Assembly: GCA_015523465.1 (NCBI GenBank)
Contig: WAKF01000005.1
Location: 1 to 37,110, forward strand
Length of the DNA stretch: 37,110 bases
Origin: Aeropyrum sp.
GTDB taxonomy: Archaea; Thermoproteota; Thermoprotei_A; Sulfolobales; Acidilobaceae
Direction: 5' to 3'
Positions 8,643 through 16,513 of the stretch are shown in pieces; position 1 is the first letter of the stretch, and each line of letters starts with the position of its first letter. Both the position numbers and the translations under genes were made by a program. The notes beneath the pieces were generated by a model. The model saw only the letters and a program-made list of their open reading frames with translations, was not told the DNA's origin and made no database searches.

Positions 8643-8875
8643 ATGATAAAGTGTCTCAATAGCCCTGAAGAGGCTCTAAGGACTCTGATAAGATGGATAG
8701 CTGCCTATTATGAAAGCGAGACAGTCATTATAAGCCATAGCCCCGTGAAGATATGACCTCAAGCTTTTTGAAGACGTGGAGCTGAGAGTAGGAAAGAGAA
8801 TTGCGAGGGAGAGAAGGATAGAATCTCACAAAGACGGTAGAGGTTGTAAGGGAGATAGTGAAGGGGGCTCTGTAA
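8643..8875 (+). pseudogene. Degraded small gene remnant
   Basis: An ATG at 8643 opens 37 codons (MIKCLNSPEEALRTLIRW...) ending in TGA at 8754. A shifted frame then continues with LKLFEDVELRVGKRIARERR and, after a further shift near 8836, VEVVREIVKGAL and a TAA at 8873. The pieces read like one helical, charged protein broken by two frameshifts, perhaps an antitoxin-like gene. This is reading by eye without homology support. Confidence 0.35.
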
Positions 8876-9036
8876 GCTACGGGGAGAAGTTGAAGTTATT
8901 GAAATTTAAACGTGGTACGGAGAACTAAAGGTCAAGGGGAGAGAGGATACAGGTCTGTGGGAACGAACGAGACTATAAAGCGGCTCCTCTAGCGGCCTAG
9001 CCGCCTCTGAGCCCCCTTCTGAAAGCCCTTATTAGC

Positions 9037-9182
9037 TCAGGTGCTAGGCTCCATAAGGCCCCACATCGCGGAGCCTATGAGCCCGAGGGCGCTTAGGGTT
9101 TCACGTTCATTTCATTATTCATGAAGGCGTAGCTGGTTATAAGAAGGGTGTAGACCCCCAGCACCTAGTAGCAGCGCTGCAT
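9037..9182 (-). pseudogene. Decayed small membrane-protein gene
   Basis: A strong ribosome site AGGAGGT (9186-9192) stands three bases before ATG 9182, yet the frame hits TAG after five codons (9165-9167). It then continues VLGVYTLLITSYAFMNNEMN to a TAA at 9093-9095; a shifted frame continues LSALGLIGSAMWGLMEPST to a TGA at 9037. The two hydrophobic segments look like transmembrane helices. A good start signal on a broken frame suggests recent decay. Confidence 0.45.
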
Positions 9183-9276
9183 GGTACCTCCTAGTAATCT
9201 AGTATTACGCTGAGGTTAAGTTAACTACGGAGGGTGGGCTCGAGTACCTAGATAACCTGGAGATAATAGTAGGGGT

Positions 9277-9530
<254 letters not shown>

Positions 9531-9563
9531 ACTCCTTTGGAAAATCGTATCTGCTGCAGGGGG

Positions 9564-9569
9564 TTTAAA
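9564..9569 (-). promoter_or_regulatory. TATA box for tRNA-Ala
   Basis: TTTAAA (read as AGTTTAAACC on the minus strand) centred about 36 bases upstream of the mature tRNA 5' end, giving a predicted start site near 9541. Confidence 0.5.
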
Positions 9570-9699
9570 CTGTATCTAGTCTGCTACCTCTAGCCGCATC
9601 CTTCTTTAACGTTATGTTGGTTTGCTTGTGCTTCTCCGGAGTTTTATTAACGGGTGGTTATTACCCTCGGGCTCTCCGAGGGTGTTGAGGGGCTCCCCT

Positions 9700-10137
9700 A
9701 TGGCTCTGGCTATAGCCCACTATATACACGTAGTGCTTGTTGGGGTGTGGCTTGGCTTCCTTGTAGGGGGGCTTGCAGTCTCTAGGGCCGGGCCTAGGGC
9801 TCTCTTAGAGTACCACAGGTCCTACGGTCTCATAGCGCTAGCCTCTCTACTGCTGGCAGGCTTTGTGGGCTTGTACCTAGCTACCTTCTATGGGGGGCCT
9901 GGCGAGTGGTTTAGGTTTGGCGAGCCCTCTGGGAGGATCGGGGAGAAGATGGTCTCCTACCTGGTACTCCTAGTGCTGGGGGGCTATCTACAGCATAGGA
10001 TCGTGCCTAGGCTTGAGGGGGGCGGTGGCGATGCTGTTAGGTCCTACAGGATAGCTGCGAGTGTGACCCTACTAATAACGCTGGCTACAATGCTGCTAGG
10101 AACATCGATCGTTAAGGGAGGTTTCTTAGCGGGCTAG
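9700..10137 (+). CDS. Four-helix membrane protein, possibly heme/copper related
   Basis: 145 residues from ATG 9700, which has GAGGGG seven bases upstream; a longer TTG/ATG start at 9622 lacks a site and adds a non-hydrophobic leader. Four hydrophobic segments: about 5-25, 45-65, 85-100, 120-140. Two His in the first helix (AHYIHVV) and one in EYHR suggest ligands, as in CopD or b-type cytochrome-like membrane proteins. Family not certain. It ends in a CTAG shared with the stop of the convergent gene at 10134. Confidence 0.6.
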   Translation: MALAIAHYIHVVLVGVWLGFLVGGLAVSRAGPRALLEYHRSYGLIALASLLLAGFVGLYLATFYGGPGEWFRFGEPSGRIGEKMVSYLVLLVLGGYLQHRIVPRLEGGGGDAVRSYRIAASVTLLITLATMLLGTSIVKGGFLAG

Positions 10138-10484
10138 CATCCCAGCTTGGGGCCTGAGAGCTCCCTTCTAACGAGTATTATTTTCGTCTCGCCTCCGGCC
10201 TCCTTACTAGCCTTCTCAAGCCCTCCAGGCCCTAGTATCTCTGGGCTGTAGAGCAGTATGACCCTACCCCTGTTCTCCCTTATGATCTTAAATGCCTCTT
10301 CCGGCGTGGATGCTGGGTGTATTGCTAGGAGCTTGTACCCCCTGACGCCGGCGTACGTGGTTATGTAGGCCTTCTGGGCCTCTAAGGCCTCGAGCCCAGG
10401 CCTCTCACCAACGATCCCTACAGCCTCCTCCCCGCTGGGTGTCACGAGCTTTTTAACAGCATCGGAAAGCTTCTTTAGAACCAC
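10134..10484 (-). CDS. Hypothetical protein (116 aa), third gene of the ArsA operon
   Basis: Not recognised. GTG 10484 with GGTGGG about nine bases upstream. A basic N-terminal helix (LKKLSDAVKKLV) leads to an alpha/beta domain with strands YKLLAIHP, RVILLYSP and TKIILVRREL. Soluble. The gap to the ArsA-like gene upstream is 75 bases, so co-transcription is likely. C-terminal Cys. Stop overlaps the convergent membrane-protein stop by four bases. Confidence 0.6.
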   Translation of the reverse strand: MVLKKLSDAVKKLVTPSGEEAVGIVGERPGLEALEAQKAYITTYAGVRGYKLLAIHPASTPEEAFKIIRENRGRVILLYSPEILGPGGLEKASKEAGGETKIILVRRELSGPKLGC

Positions 10485-10559
10485 TATAAGCCCACCAGCT
10501 ATACTTTGTAGCTGCCTGGTATCTTCAACCCTAATACTTATTCCTCTGGGGAAACCGGT

Positions 10560-11534
10560 CTAGACGCCCTCAACCACTATCTTGAGGGAGCCTATGAGGT
10601 CCTTGACAGCCTCCAGGCTGTGAGGGGTTTTTGGCGACTGTGGTATGAGGAGTTTCACGCACCTGCCAGGGCACTTGGCTGAGAGTAGCTTCTTCAGGTT
10701 CTCTTCTTGCACCTCGCTGACGCCCATCATTGACGCCAGGCTCTCTGGCAGCACCCTGTTAGCTACTATTATCTTTGCTGGAAGCCCCATCCTACCCAGG
10801 AACTCGAGGGTCTTCAGGGCCTCGTAGACGGGGAGCGGCTCCGGTGTCGCTACTATAGCCCCAGTAGTCTTAGCCTGTGATTTCATTCTCTCCAGTAGCT
10901 CGTCGAAGAGGGTCTTCTGCTCCTCGAGCTTTCTGAGCACGGGGTCGTCCATCTCCCTCTCGATCCCGGCAGTCCTAGCTATCACGTACCTGAGAGAGAC
11001 TATCCTCTCCCTCAGCTCTAGGAGGCGGTCGAGCCAGAAGGAGTAGAGGCTCGGGAGGCTGAGGATCCTGAAGGTTAGGCCCGTTGGGGGAGTGTCAACC
11101 ACGATGTAGTCGAAATCCTTGAGGGCGTAGAGCCGGGCTAGCTCCCTGAGGTAAGCCTCCTCCTCGAACCCCGGAGCATGCTTTATCATCTCCACAACGC
11201 TCTCCACGTTTATCACTTTAAGCCCCGGCATTAGCTGGGATAGTAGGGTTGAGTAGCTCTGCCCAAGCCTCCTAACCTCCCTCCCAATGTCGACCTGCAT
11301 GGCGTAGAGGTTGGAGTCTACTCTCTCAACCCTATTCCTCCCGCTCAACCCAAGATATTCCTCCAGGTGCATTGCCTGGTCGAGGCTAGCAACCAGGACC
11401 TTACGCCCACTCCCAGCTAGGAGGGCTCCCAGAAGTATACTGAAAGTAGTCTTACCCACGCCGCCCTTACCCATAGTCAATACCACGTGGGGCGTCTCAG
11501 CTTCACGGAAGACTTTTAGCAGGTCCTCGGCCAA
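10560..11534 (-). CDS. ArsA/Get3-family ATPase
   Basis: 324 residues. Deviant Walker A GKGGVGKTT at 22-30 with the intradimer Lys, switch I VASLDQAMHLEEYLG (D near residue 52), and switch II VDTPPTGLTFRILSLP. A CPGRC pair near the C-terminus recalls the CxxC that joins Get3 dimers. Single ATPase domain, so a homodimer. Family roles are tail-anchored protein targeting or oxyanion pump ATPase; no ArsB pump or ArsR lies nearby, which favours the Get3-like role. TTG 11534 follows GGAGG by nine bases and the upstream stop by five. Confidence 0.88.
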   Translation of the reverse strand: MAEDLLKVFREAETPHVVLTMGKGGVGKTTFSILLGALLAGSGRKVLVASLDQAMHLEEYLGLSGRNRVERVDSNLYAMQVDIGREVRRLGQSYSTLLSQLMPGLKVINVESVVEMIKHAPGFEEEAYLRELARLYALKDFDYIVVDTPPTGLTFRILSLPSLYSFWLDRLLELRERIVSLRYVIARTAGIEREMDDPVLRKLEEQKTLFDELLERMKSQAKTTGAIVATPEPLPVYEALKTLEFLGRMGLPAKIIVANRVLPESLASMMGVSEVQEENLKKLLSAKCPGRCVKLLIPQSPKTPHSLEAVKDLIGSLKIVVEGV

Positions 11535-11539
11535 CCCGC

Positions 11540-11866
11540 TCAGCCTCCTAAGGCTGCATACTCTGCCAGGGCATCCCTAGCGAGGACGTGCCTCTCATAC
11601 ATGACAGCCAACTCATCCTTAAGTAGGGGTAGGACCTCCAGCGCTATGCCTGGAGGCGCCAAGGGGACCCCTGCTAGGCTACCGACTAGTATCGTGAGGA
11701 AGGCGTTCTCCAGCTCGTCGTGCTCTAGCCTGAGCATGTCGACCGCATGGCCTCTAGCATACGCCGAGAAGGTCTTCCTAGCCTCCCGCACCATGCCAGA
11801 GAAGAGCCATAAAGCGCCTCTAACAACACCCCCCAGTAAGTCCTTGACCGAGGCCAAACCGGGCAC
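11540..11866 (-). CDS. Hypothetical helical protein upstream of the ArsA-like ATPase (108 aa)
   Basis: Not recognised. Predicted mainly helical, with a hydrophobic stretch (FLTILVGSLAGVPLAPPG) near the middle that could touch a membrane, and charged ends. GTG 11866 has no ribosome site and lies about 30 bases from a TATA-like sequence, so it may be leaderless. It leads a three-gene set with the ATPase, suggesting a partner or client. Confidence 0.6.
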   Translation of the reverse strand: MPGLASVKDLLGGVVRGALWLFSGMVREARKTFSAYARGHAVDMLRLEHDELENAFLTILVGSLAGVPLAPPGIALEVLPLLKDELAVMYERHVLARDALAEYAALGG

Positions 11867-11890
11867 CCATAAAGAGGTAAAAAGAGGGTG

Positions 11891-11903
11891 GGATTATTAA
11901 TCC
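11891..11903. promoter_or_regulatory. Palindromic TATA region before the ArsA operon
   Basis: GGATTATTAATCC is a perfect inverted repeat of six-base arms around one T, placed 25-37 bases upstream of GTG 11866 on the minus strand. It combines a TATA-like core with symmetry fit for a repressor. Confidence 0.45.
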
Positions 11904-11924
11904 GCTTTGCAGGGAGTATTAAGG

Positions 11925-13745
11925 CTAGCTGGAGGCAGCTCTAGCCCTCAGTAGGGCTACGACGAAGAGAGCCATCAGCAGCAGGCTCAGTACTAGCGTG
12001 AAGAAGACCATGCTACCCGCTCCATAAGCCTGGAGGGCCGACTTAGCCTGGTATACCGGGAATACCTTCCACAGCCACCAGACCAGGGCTGAGGTCACAG
12101 TGAACCATAGGAAGACTGCGGGGACCATTATCAGGGCGCTAAGGGCGCCTCTAATCCTTAGTATCATGTAGACCCAGAGAGAGCTAGTCATAAGGGCTAT
12201 TGCTGCTAGCATCTGGTTAGCGCCTGCGAAGGCGGGCCACACGATCAGGTAGGCTGCCTGCCAGCTTGGCTCTTCGGGGGTGCCGAAGTTTAGTACGGGG
12301 TACGCCAGGAAGGTCCCGGCGAGTACTATGATCAGGCTGGCAATCCACTTGTTAGTCAGCACAGTATAGGCTACCTCGTTATACCTCCTCATCCAGTCGA
12401 AGAGCTCCTGCCATGCGAACCTTGCTAGCCTGGTAGACGTGTCTAGTGTGGTCAATATGTACATTGATAGGACTAGGGCCGCCATTATGCTGAAGAACTT
12501 GTAGCCAGTCTCGAAGCTGACTCCAACGTTGTCGAACACGCTGGCTACTGTATAGCCGTAGCCCACCACATACCTTTGCACGGGGCTTAGCTTCAGTATG
12601 GTCTCCCCCTCGGGTATAACATTCCCTACAAGCTCTGGAGCTTGCCAGGCGAGGCTTATGGGTATTATTACTGCAAAGCTCGACAAGGCACCCTCCGTTA
12701 GCATGCCTCCGTAGCCTACCATCAGGGCGTCTAGCTCGCTGGCTAGCTGCTTACTAGTGGTGCCTGAGGCTACTAGGCTGTGGAAACCACTCAGGGAGCC
12801 ACAGGCTATGATCAGTGGTATGGCCGGCCAGAAGGGCGTCTCGACGCCTGCTATGATCTTGGGGGAGAAGCTTGTGTATGCTGGGGCCTGTAGGTCCCTG
12901 AGGCCTAGGAGGAGCACGCTGACAGTTGCCAGTCCCAGGGAGAACCATAGGAGATAAGCGTTGATGTAGTCTCTGGGCTGTAGGAGGTACCATACCGGCA
13001 GGCTGGCTGCCAGTATAGAGTAGAGCCCTAGTATCAACACCCACCTATGGTAAGCAACCCAGCCGCCCTCAGCAGGCGACTTGTTGGGGTCGAAGGGGCC
13101 GAAGAACGTGCCTACGTTGTAGGAGTAGATGTATGCTATGACTACCAGGGCTGCAGCTATCACAGTAACAACCCTTAGGTCTAGGCCCAGCCTATACATC
13201 AAGATACCCGTTAGGAGGGCTATGGGCATGAATAGTATGCTAATGGTGGCCACGCTCGGGTTGGCGGCGAAGAGCCTTGCAGCAATGCTAGCGAATGCAG
13301 CATAAACTAGGATCAACGTGAAGATAACGTAGATCAGGAAGAGATACCTTGCAGTCCTACCCATCAGGTTCTCGCTTATACTAACAATAGATATGCCACC
13401 ATACCTCACGCTAGCCATCATAGAAAGGTAGTCGTGCACAGCACCCATGAAGACGTTGCCGAATAGAACCCAGAAGAGGGGTAAGAACCAGCCGTAAGCC
13501 ATTGCTATGGCAGGACCTACTATAGGCCCGGCCCCAGCTATGCTGGCGAAGTGGTGGCCGAAGAGCACGTACCTGTTAGCAGGCACATAGTCTACCCCGT
13601 CGAACCTGGCGATGGCTGGTGTCTCCCTGTCGGCGCTAGCCCTCACGATCTTCTCGCTCAGAATCCTCTTACCGTAGTAGAGATAGGCTATAGCGTATAC
13701 GAGTAACACAACTATGAAGACGAGTAGGACCTTCACTACACCCAC
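11925..13745 (-). CDS. cstA: CstA-family carbon-starvation transporter
   Basis: 606 residues, many transmembrane helices (about 15 by eye). Motifs: DGVDYVPANRYVLFGHHFASIAGAGPIVGPAIA near the N-terminus, a hallmark of CstA/BtsT; GAVHDYLSMMASVRYGG; GFHSLVASGTTSKQLASE; GYGGMLTEG; and LDTSTRLARFAWQE. Characterised bacterial members import peptides or pyruvate. Follows a small membrane protein by four bases (13750-13998), which may be its partner. GTG 13745 start. The substrate here could be pyruvate, which the downstream oxidoreductase at 31-34 kb would use, but that link is conjecture. Confidence 0.92.
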   Translation of the reverse strand: MGVVKVLLVFIVVLLVYAIAYLYYGKRILSEKIVRASADRETPAIARFDGVDYVPANRYVLFGHHFASIAGAGPIVGPAIAMAYGWFLPLFWVLFGNVFMGAVHDYLSMMASVRYGGISIVSISENLMGRTARYLFLIYVIFTLILVYAAFASIAARLFAANPSVATISILFMPIALLTGILMYRLGLDLRVVTVIAAALVVIAYIYSYNVGTFFGPFDPNKSPAEGGWVAYHRWVLILGLYSILAASLPVWYLLQPRDYINAYLLWFSLGLATVSVLLLGLRDLQAPAYTSFSPKIIAGVETPFWPAIPLIIACGSLSGFHSLVASGTTSKQLASELDALMVGYGGMLTEGALSSFAVIIPISLAWQAPELVGNVIPEGETILKLSPVQRYVVGYGYTVASVFDNVGVSFETGYKFFSIMAALVLSMYILTTLDTSTRLARFAWQELFDWMRRYNEVAYTVLTNKWIASLIIVLAGTFLAYPVLNFGTPEEPSWQAAYLIVWPAFAGANQMLAAIALMTSSLWVYMILRIRGALSALIMVPAVFLWFTVTSALVWWLWKVFPVYQAKSALQAYGAGSMVFFTLVLSLLLMALFVVALLRARAASS

Positions 13746-13749
13746 CCCC

Positions 13750-13998
13750 CTAGCTCCTACCAGCCCTCCTCCTAATAGCTGCCGGAACCTCTCCCAGCCA
13801 TAGAGCAGGGCCTATGAGGATCGCGAACCAACCCACTATGAAGGCGGCTACGTCCGGGGCGATGGCCGTCGATTTGGTCCCTATTTGCCCGTTCATAAGC
13901 CCGCTAGCGATTGCGTATAGAAGCAGTAGGATGCCGATGACGGTGAGGGCCATCCCGACCATCCGCTTAGGTTCTTGAGCAGACGCCAACTCGCTCAT
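13750..13998 (-). CDS. Small two-helix membrane protein preceding cstA
   Basis: 82 residues from ATG 13998; an in-frame TTG at 14022 lies inside a palindrome and is less likely. Two membrane segments: about 20-35 (TVIGILLLLYAIASGLM) and 52-68 (VAAFIVGWFAILIGPALWL). Basic tail (RRRAGRS). The four-base gap to cstA suggests one transcript and a possible accessory role, like YbdD/YjiX genes beside bacterial cstA/btsT, although no sequence similarity to those is visible. Confidence 0.6.
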   Translation of the reverse strand: MSELASAQEPKRMVGMALTVIGILLLLYAIASGLMNGQIGTKSTAIAPDVAAFIVGWFAILIGPALWLGEVPAAIRRRAGRS

Positions 13999-14019
13999 CC
14001 CCCACCCATAGCCCCTCTT

Positions 14020-14041
14020 CAAATATATTTGATTTTTATAG
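14020..14041 (-). promoter_or_regulatory. Promoter and palindrome for the cstA operon
   Basis: CTATAAAAATC (14031-14041, minus strand) is a good TATA box. It is followed directly by the perfect 12-base palindrome CAAATATATTTG (14020-14031), a candidate operator near the transcription start. Confidence 0.5.
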
Positions 14042-14133
14042 TTAACAGCTTAAAAACTTTCCTTAGTAAAGCACAGGTTTACAATGGGTTTTCAAGGGGG
14101 TAGGGGTAATACGTGTAGTGGGGTGCGGGTGTT

Positions 14134-14859
14134 GTGGAGGTTCTCGGCTTCGAGATAACCCGGGAAGCTCTGCTCAGAGCCCTCGTGATCCTGGTCCTCG
14201 CCTCCATGCCTAGTGTTGCATGGTTCTTCAAGATTAGGAGGAAGATGCTCGCGTACACCGTCGCCTTGATACGCTCTATCGAGGAGACGTTGAAGCCTCG
14301 TGACCAGAGGTACTGGGTTCACGGTTACCTCGTAGGCTTTGCAGCGAAGTACTGGGTTAGGAGGGGGCCTGTGGATAAGGTTTACGTGAACTTCACCATA
14401 CCCCCCTACCACGTCTTCTTCTACCTCCCAGTGATAGCGCTCTTTAGGAAAAGGGAGAGGCTTGACATAGCGGTAGAGTACTCCAAGCCCCTTGGAGTCA
14501 GGGGTGAGGCCCACCTCTATGACCCCTCGAGAAGGAGTGTGAGGAGCATTGTTGAGAGGGATGTTAGAGAGTCGCCATTCTACCGCAAGGGCGGTTTCGA
14601 GCGGGGAGAGTTAAGGGCTGGGGGGAAGACAATGAGGTACTATGCCCGGGGCGAGGCGCTTCAGCTAGCTCAGAAGCTTGCCGAGGACCTCTCAGAGCTA
14701 GGGGAGGTTTTCAGGGTTAGCGTAGTACCATCTAGGAAGATGGTACTAGCTACCATAGCCCCTAAATCCGCCGAGGCTGGAGGCGAGGCTGTAAGACTCC
14801 TAACCTCGCCCCAGAGGGTGGAGAGGGTTGCTGGAGGGGGAGAGGCTTCTTCTGGCTGA
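14134..14859 (+). CDS. Conserved-looking membrane-anchored protein (241 aa)
   Basis: Not recognised. GTG 14134. One strong N-terminal membrane segment (about 12-30, ALVILVLASMPSVAWFF) followed by a basic stretch (KIRRKML), so the rest probably faces the cytoplasm. A second hydrophobic patch, YHVFFYLPVIALF, lies near residues 90-102. The remainder is alpha/beta and charged. Overlaps the next gene by 32 bases, indicating a coupled pair. Confidence 0.6.
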   Translation: MEVLGFEITREALLRALVILVLASMPSVAWFFKIRRKMLAYTVALIRSIEETLKPRDQRYWVHGYLVGFAAKYWVRRGPVDKVYVNFTIPPYHVFFYLPVIALFRKRERLDIAVEYSKPLGVRGEAHLYDPSRRSVRSIVERDVRESPFYRKGGFERGELRAGGKTMRYYARGEALQLAQKLAEDLSELGEVFRVSVVPSRKMVLATIAPKSAEAGGEAVRLLTSPQRVERVAGGGEASSG

Positions 14860-15607
14860 AAGGATCTCCACCACACTCTGCAGGCTTGCTAGTTGTGGGT
14901 GGGAGGAGCCGGAGCCTAAGCTGCCTGGGTGGTGGGGAGAGCTAGAAACCCGCTATGACCCTTCAGACCCCTTCCAGCTTATGAAGGTCGTTAGGTCCTC
15001 GCTGCCATTCAGAGTAGCCTCTCTCGTCATGGAGGCTAGGAGGTCTAGTAGCTGCTGTAAGCCTCTCTCAACCCTATCAGCGATCCTTGCCGCCTCTCTA
15101 AGAGGCGACCAGTTGAGGGAAGCATCTAGGACTCCCCTTGAGGGGTCTGTGCTCGTGGGCGGCTCGGGGGTTATGGGTTTAATACCCCTACTAGCGGCGT
15201 CTGCAAGGTTCGAGAGGAGTAGGAGTCTGAAGGACCTAGTGAAGCTAGTCTCTATAGCTGCTAGGGAGGCTGGGAGGCCTTGCAGCGTGGACCGCCTCCT
15301 TAGAGCTGAAAGGGATAGGCTTGAGAGGAGGATGCGCTTCTACGGCATCCTACTCGCCCTAGCCATCCCAGCATCGCTAGCACTGAGCATAGTAGTGGAC
15401 CCGCTAGTACTCATAGCGGGGGCTGCCGGCATAGTGGGGTTATGGTGGCTTATAAGGAGGGATGGTGAGAGGTTTAGAGCCCTAAACATTGAGGTTGCGT
15501 GGAGCGAGTGTAAGCTGGGGGATAGGGAGCTAGCTGAGATAGTTGGAGGCCTCAGCGCCGCCGACGTGGCACTAGCCTACCTTATACTAGGCTACGGCAA
15601 GTCCTAG
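14828..15607 (+). CDS. Membrane protein of unknown function (259 aa)
   Basis: Not recognised. TTG 14828, with GGTGG six bases upstream. Residues about 170-210 contain two adjacent membrane segments (FYGILLALAIPASLALSIVV and VLIAGAAGIVGLWWLI) in a helical hairpin. The front is a soluble helical domain with Cys clusters (TLCRLASCGWEEP and SSSCCKPL). Layout (soluble domain, TM hairpin, short tail) recalls type II secretion/archaellum TadC-like folds, but no signature is present. Shares its CTAG stop with the convergent gene. Confidence 0.6.
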   Translation: MLEGERLLLAERISTTLCRLASCGWEEPEPKLPGWWGELETRYDPSDPFQLMKVVRSSLPFRVASLVMEARRSSSCCKPLSTLSAILAASLRGDQLREASRTPLEGSVLVGGSGVMGLIPLLAASARFERSRSLKDLVKLVSIAAREAGRPCSVDRLLRAERDRLERRMRFYGILLALAIPASLALSIVVDPLVLIAGAAGIVGLWWLIRRDGERFRALNIEVAWSECKLGDRELAEIVGGLSAADVALAYLILGYGKS

Positions 15608-16140
15608 GGTGCCTGGAACTCCAGGGCAGGGTCGTAGACAGCCTTTACGCCTCTAAGCCTGGCCATGACCCTATTAACCAGCATCTCAGCCCTAACCCTA
15701 ACCCCCGGAGGTAAGCCGCCTAGAACCTCCTCCATCACCAGCGAGTACTTGCCAAGCCTCCTATTAACCTCATACCAGTTCACATCGGCAAGCGCCTTCT
15801 CAACCTCACTATCCCGTGGGAGGATGCCCATCAACATCATAACCGAGATTATGGGATAGCCTATGTAACCCCTATGCACAGTACCGTTGTCGTCGCTGTA
15901 TACCCTTATGTACCCCTGCTCCGGGGCGACAGCAACCCTATACTTCAAGGGCCTCCCGCTACTAGCAACTAAAGCCTTGTAGACCCTACCAGCCTCTATA
16001 ATATTCACCCTGCCGCCGCCAATCGCCCCAGCAGCCTCCAAGACCTTAACCCTCGGGGGGAGACGCAGCTTGAGTCCCGGCCTAGAAGTCATAGCTAGCT
16101 CGCCCCTAACCGTATTGATCGTGTGTGGCTTTCCACGCAA
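15604..16140 (-). CDS. Hypothetical archaeal protein (178 aa)
   Basis: Not recognised. Basic, with a conserved-looking core: LRLPPRVKVLEAAGAIGGGR, then RVAVAPEQGYIRVYSDDNGTV, and GYPIISVMMLMG. No membrane segment predicted. Start TTG 16140 or ATG 16092. A TATA-like TTTACTATAATAG lies about 30 bases upstream of the longer start, in a region shared with the divergent gene at 16225. Confidence 0.65.
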   Translation of the reverse strand: MRGKPHTINTVRGELAMTSRPGLKLRLPPRVKVLEAAGAIGGGRVNIIEAGRVYKALVASSGRPLKYRVAVAPEQGYIRVYSDDNGTVHRGYIGYPIISVMMLMGILPRDSEVEKALADVNWYEVNRRLGKYSLVMEEVLGGLPPGVRVRAEMLVNRVMARLRGVKAVYDPALEFQAP

Positions 16141-16180
16141 AAACCTGAGAAGTGAACACTATCAAATCTATTATAGTAAA

Positions 16181-16190
16181 GTTTAAATAT
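16181..16190 (+). promoter_or_regulatory. TATA box for the small gene at 16225
   Basis: AAAGTTTAAATAT is a strong crenarchaeal TATA/BRE; start site expected near 16211, leaving a short leader with GGTGA (16213-16217) seven bases before ATG 16225. Confidence 0.55.
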
Positions 16191-16224
16191 AACAGTTATA
16201 TTCAATATTAATGGTGACACGAGG

Positions 16225-16452
16225 ATGGGTGAGACCGACTATAAGATTGGGAGGCTACACCTATCAAAAACCCTAGGACAACCGACACATAACCTCTATG
16301 AAGATGATGGGAAGCATGCAAACGTTATAGCAAAGTTCAACGCAGACTTCACGCAAATGCACGTAAAAGGGGTCACCTACATGCTAGTACCCATAAGCCA
16401 ACAAACACCGCCAGAACCCTATGTGACTTTGAAGAAGAAAAAGAGCCTATAA
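16225..16452 (+). CDS. Small hypothetical protein with different codon use (75 aa)
   Basis: Not recognised. A good promoter, ribosome site (GGTGA) and ATG support it. Its codons use more AAA and AAC and fewer G/C-ending choices than neighbours, and it ends in KKKKSL. Predicted beta-rich, soluble, no Cys. The unlike base composition hints at transfer or at a highly expressed small gene. Confidence 0.6.
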   Translation: MGETDYKIGRLHLSKTLGQPTHNLYEDDGKHANVIAKFNADFTQMHVKGVTYMLVPISQQTPPEPYVTLKKKKSL

Positions 16453-16513
16453 AAAGGCCGTGCCCGAGGAAAACGTTAAATAATCCCTACCACAGTCTCC
16501 CAAGCTTTTTGGT

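Larger units (their letters stand above)
8206..9276. other. Gene-poor, decayed stretch left of the tRNA
   Basis: More than 1 kb with no intact gene, which is unlike the rest of this dense window. It holds fragments with stops and frameshifts on both strands (listed separately), a small inverted repeat at 8611-8629 (CGACCG and CGGTCG around seven bases), and otherwise nothing I can name. One plus-strand fragment near 8330-8420 reads NKKETNHLLYW, then after a shift DEITGIVWGSGEEVIIS. The stretch looks like the remains of an integrated element. Confidence 0.6.

Noticed and set aside
8800-8840. GAATTGCGAGG and GAATCTCACAAAG resemble pieces of crenarchaeal CRISPR repeats
   Set aside because: Single occurrences, no regular spacing and no second copy nearby, so not an array.
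9622-9699. Longer N-terminus for the membrane protein at 9700
   Set aside because: No ribosome site at 9622, while ATG 9700 has GAGGGG at the right distance and begins right before the first helix.
10560-11534. Arsenite export operon
   Set aside because: The ATPase is single-domain and no ArsB, ArsD or ArsR gene is nearby; a Get3-like role fits better.
14092-14514. A 140-residue minus-strand frame opposite the gene at 14134
   Set aside because: It lies antisense to a gene with a membrane segment, overlap-coupled to the next gene; the antisense protein is proline and His rich as expected for a shadow.
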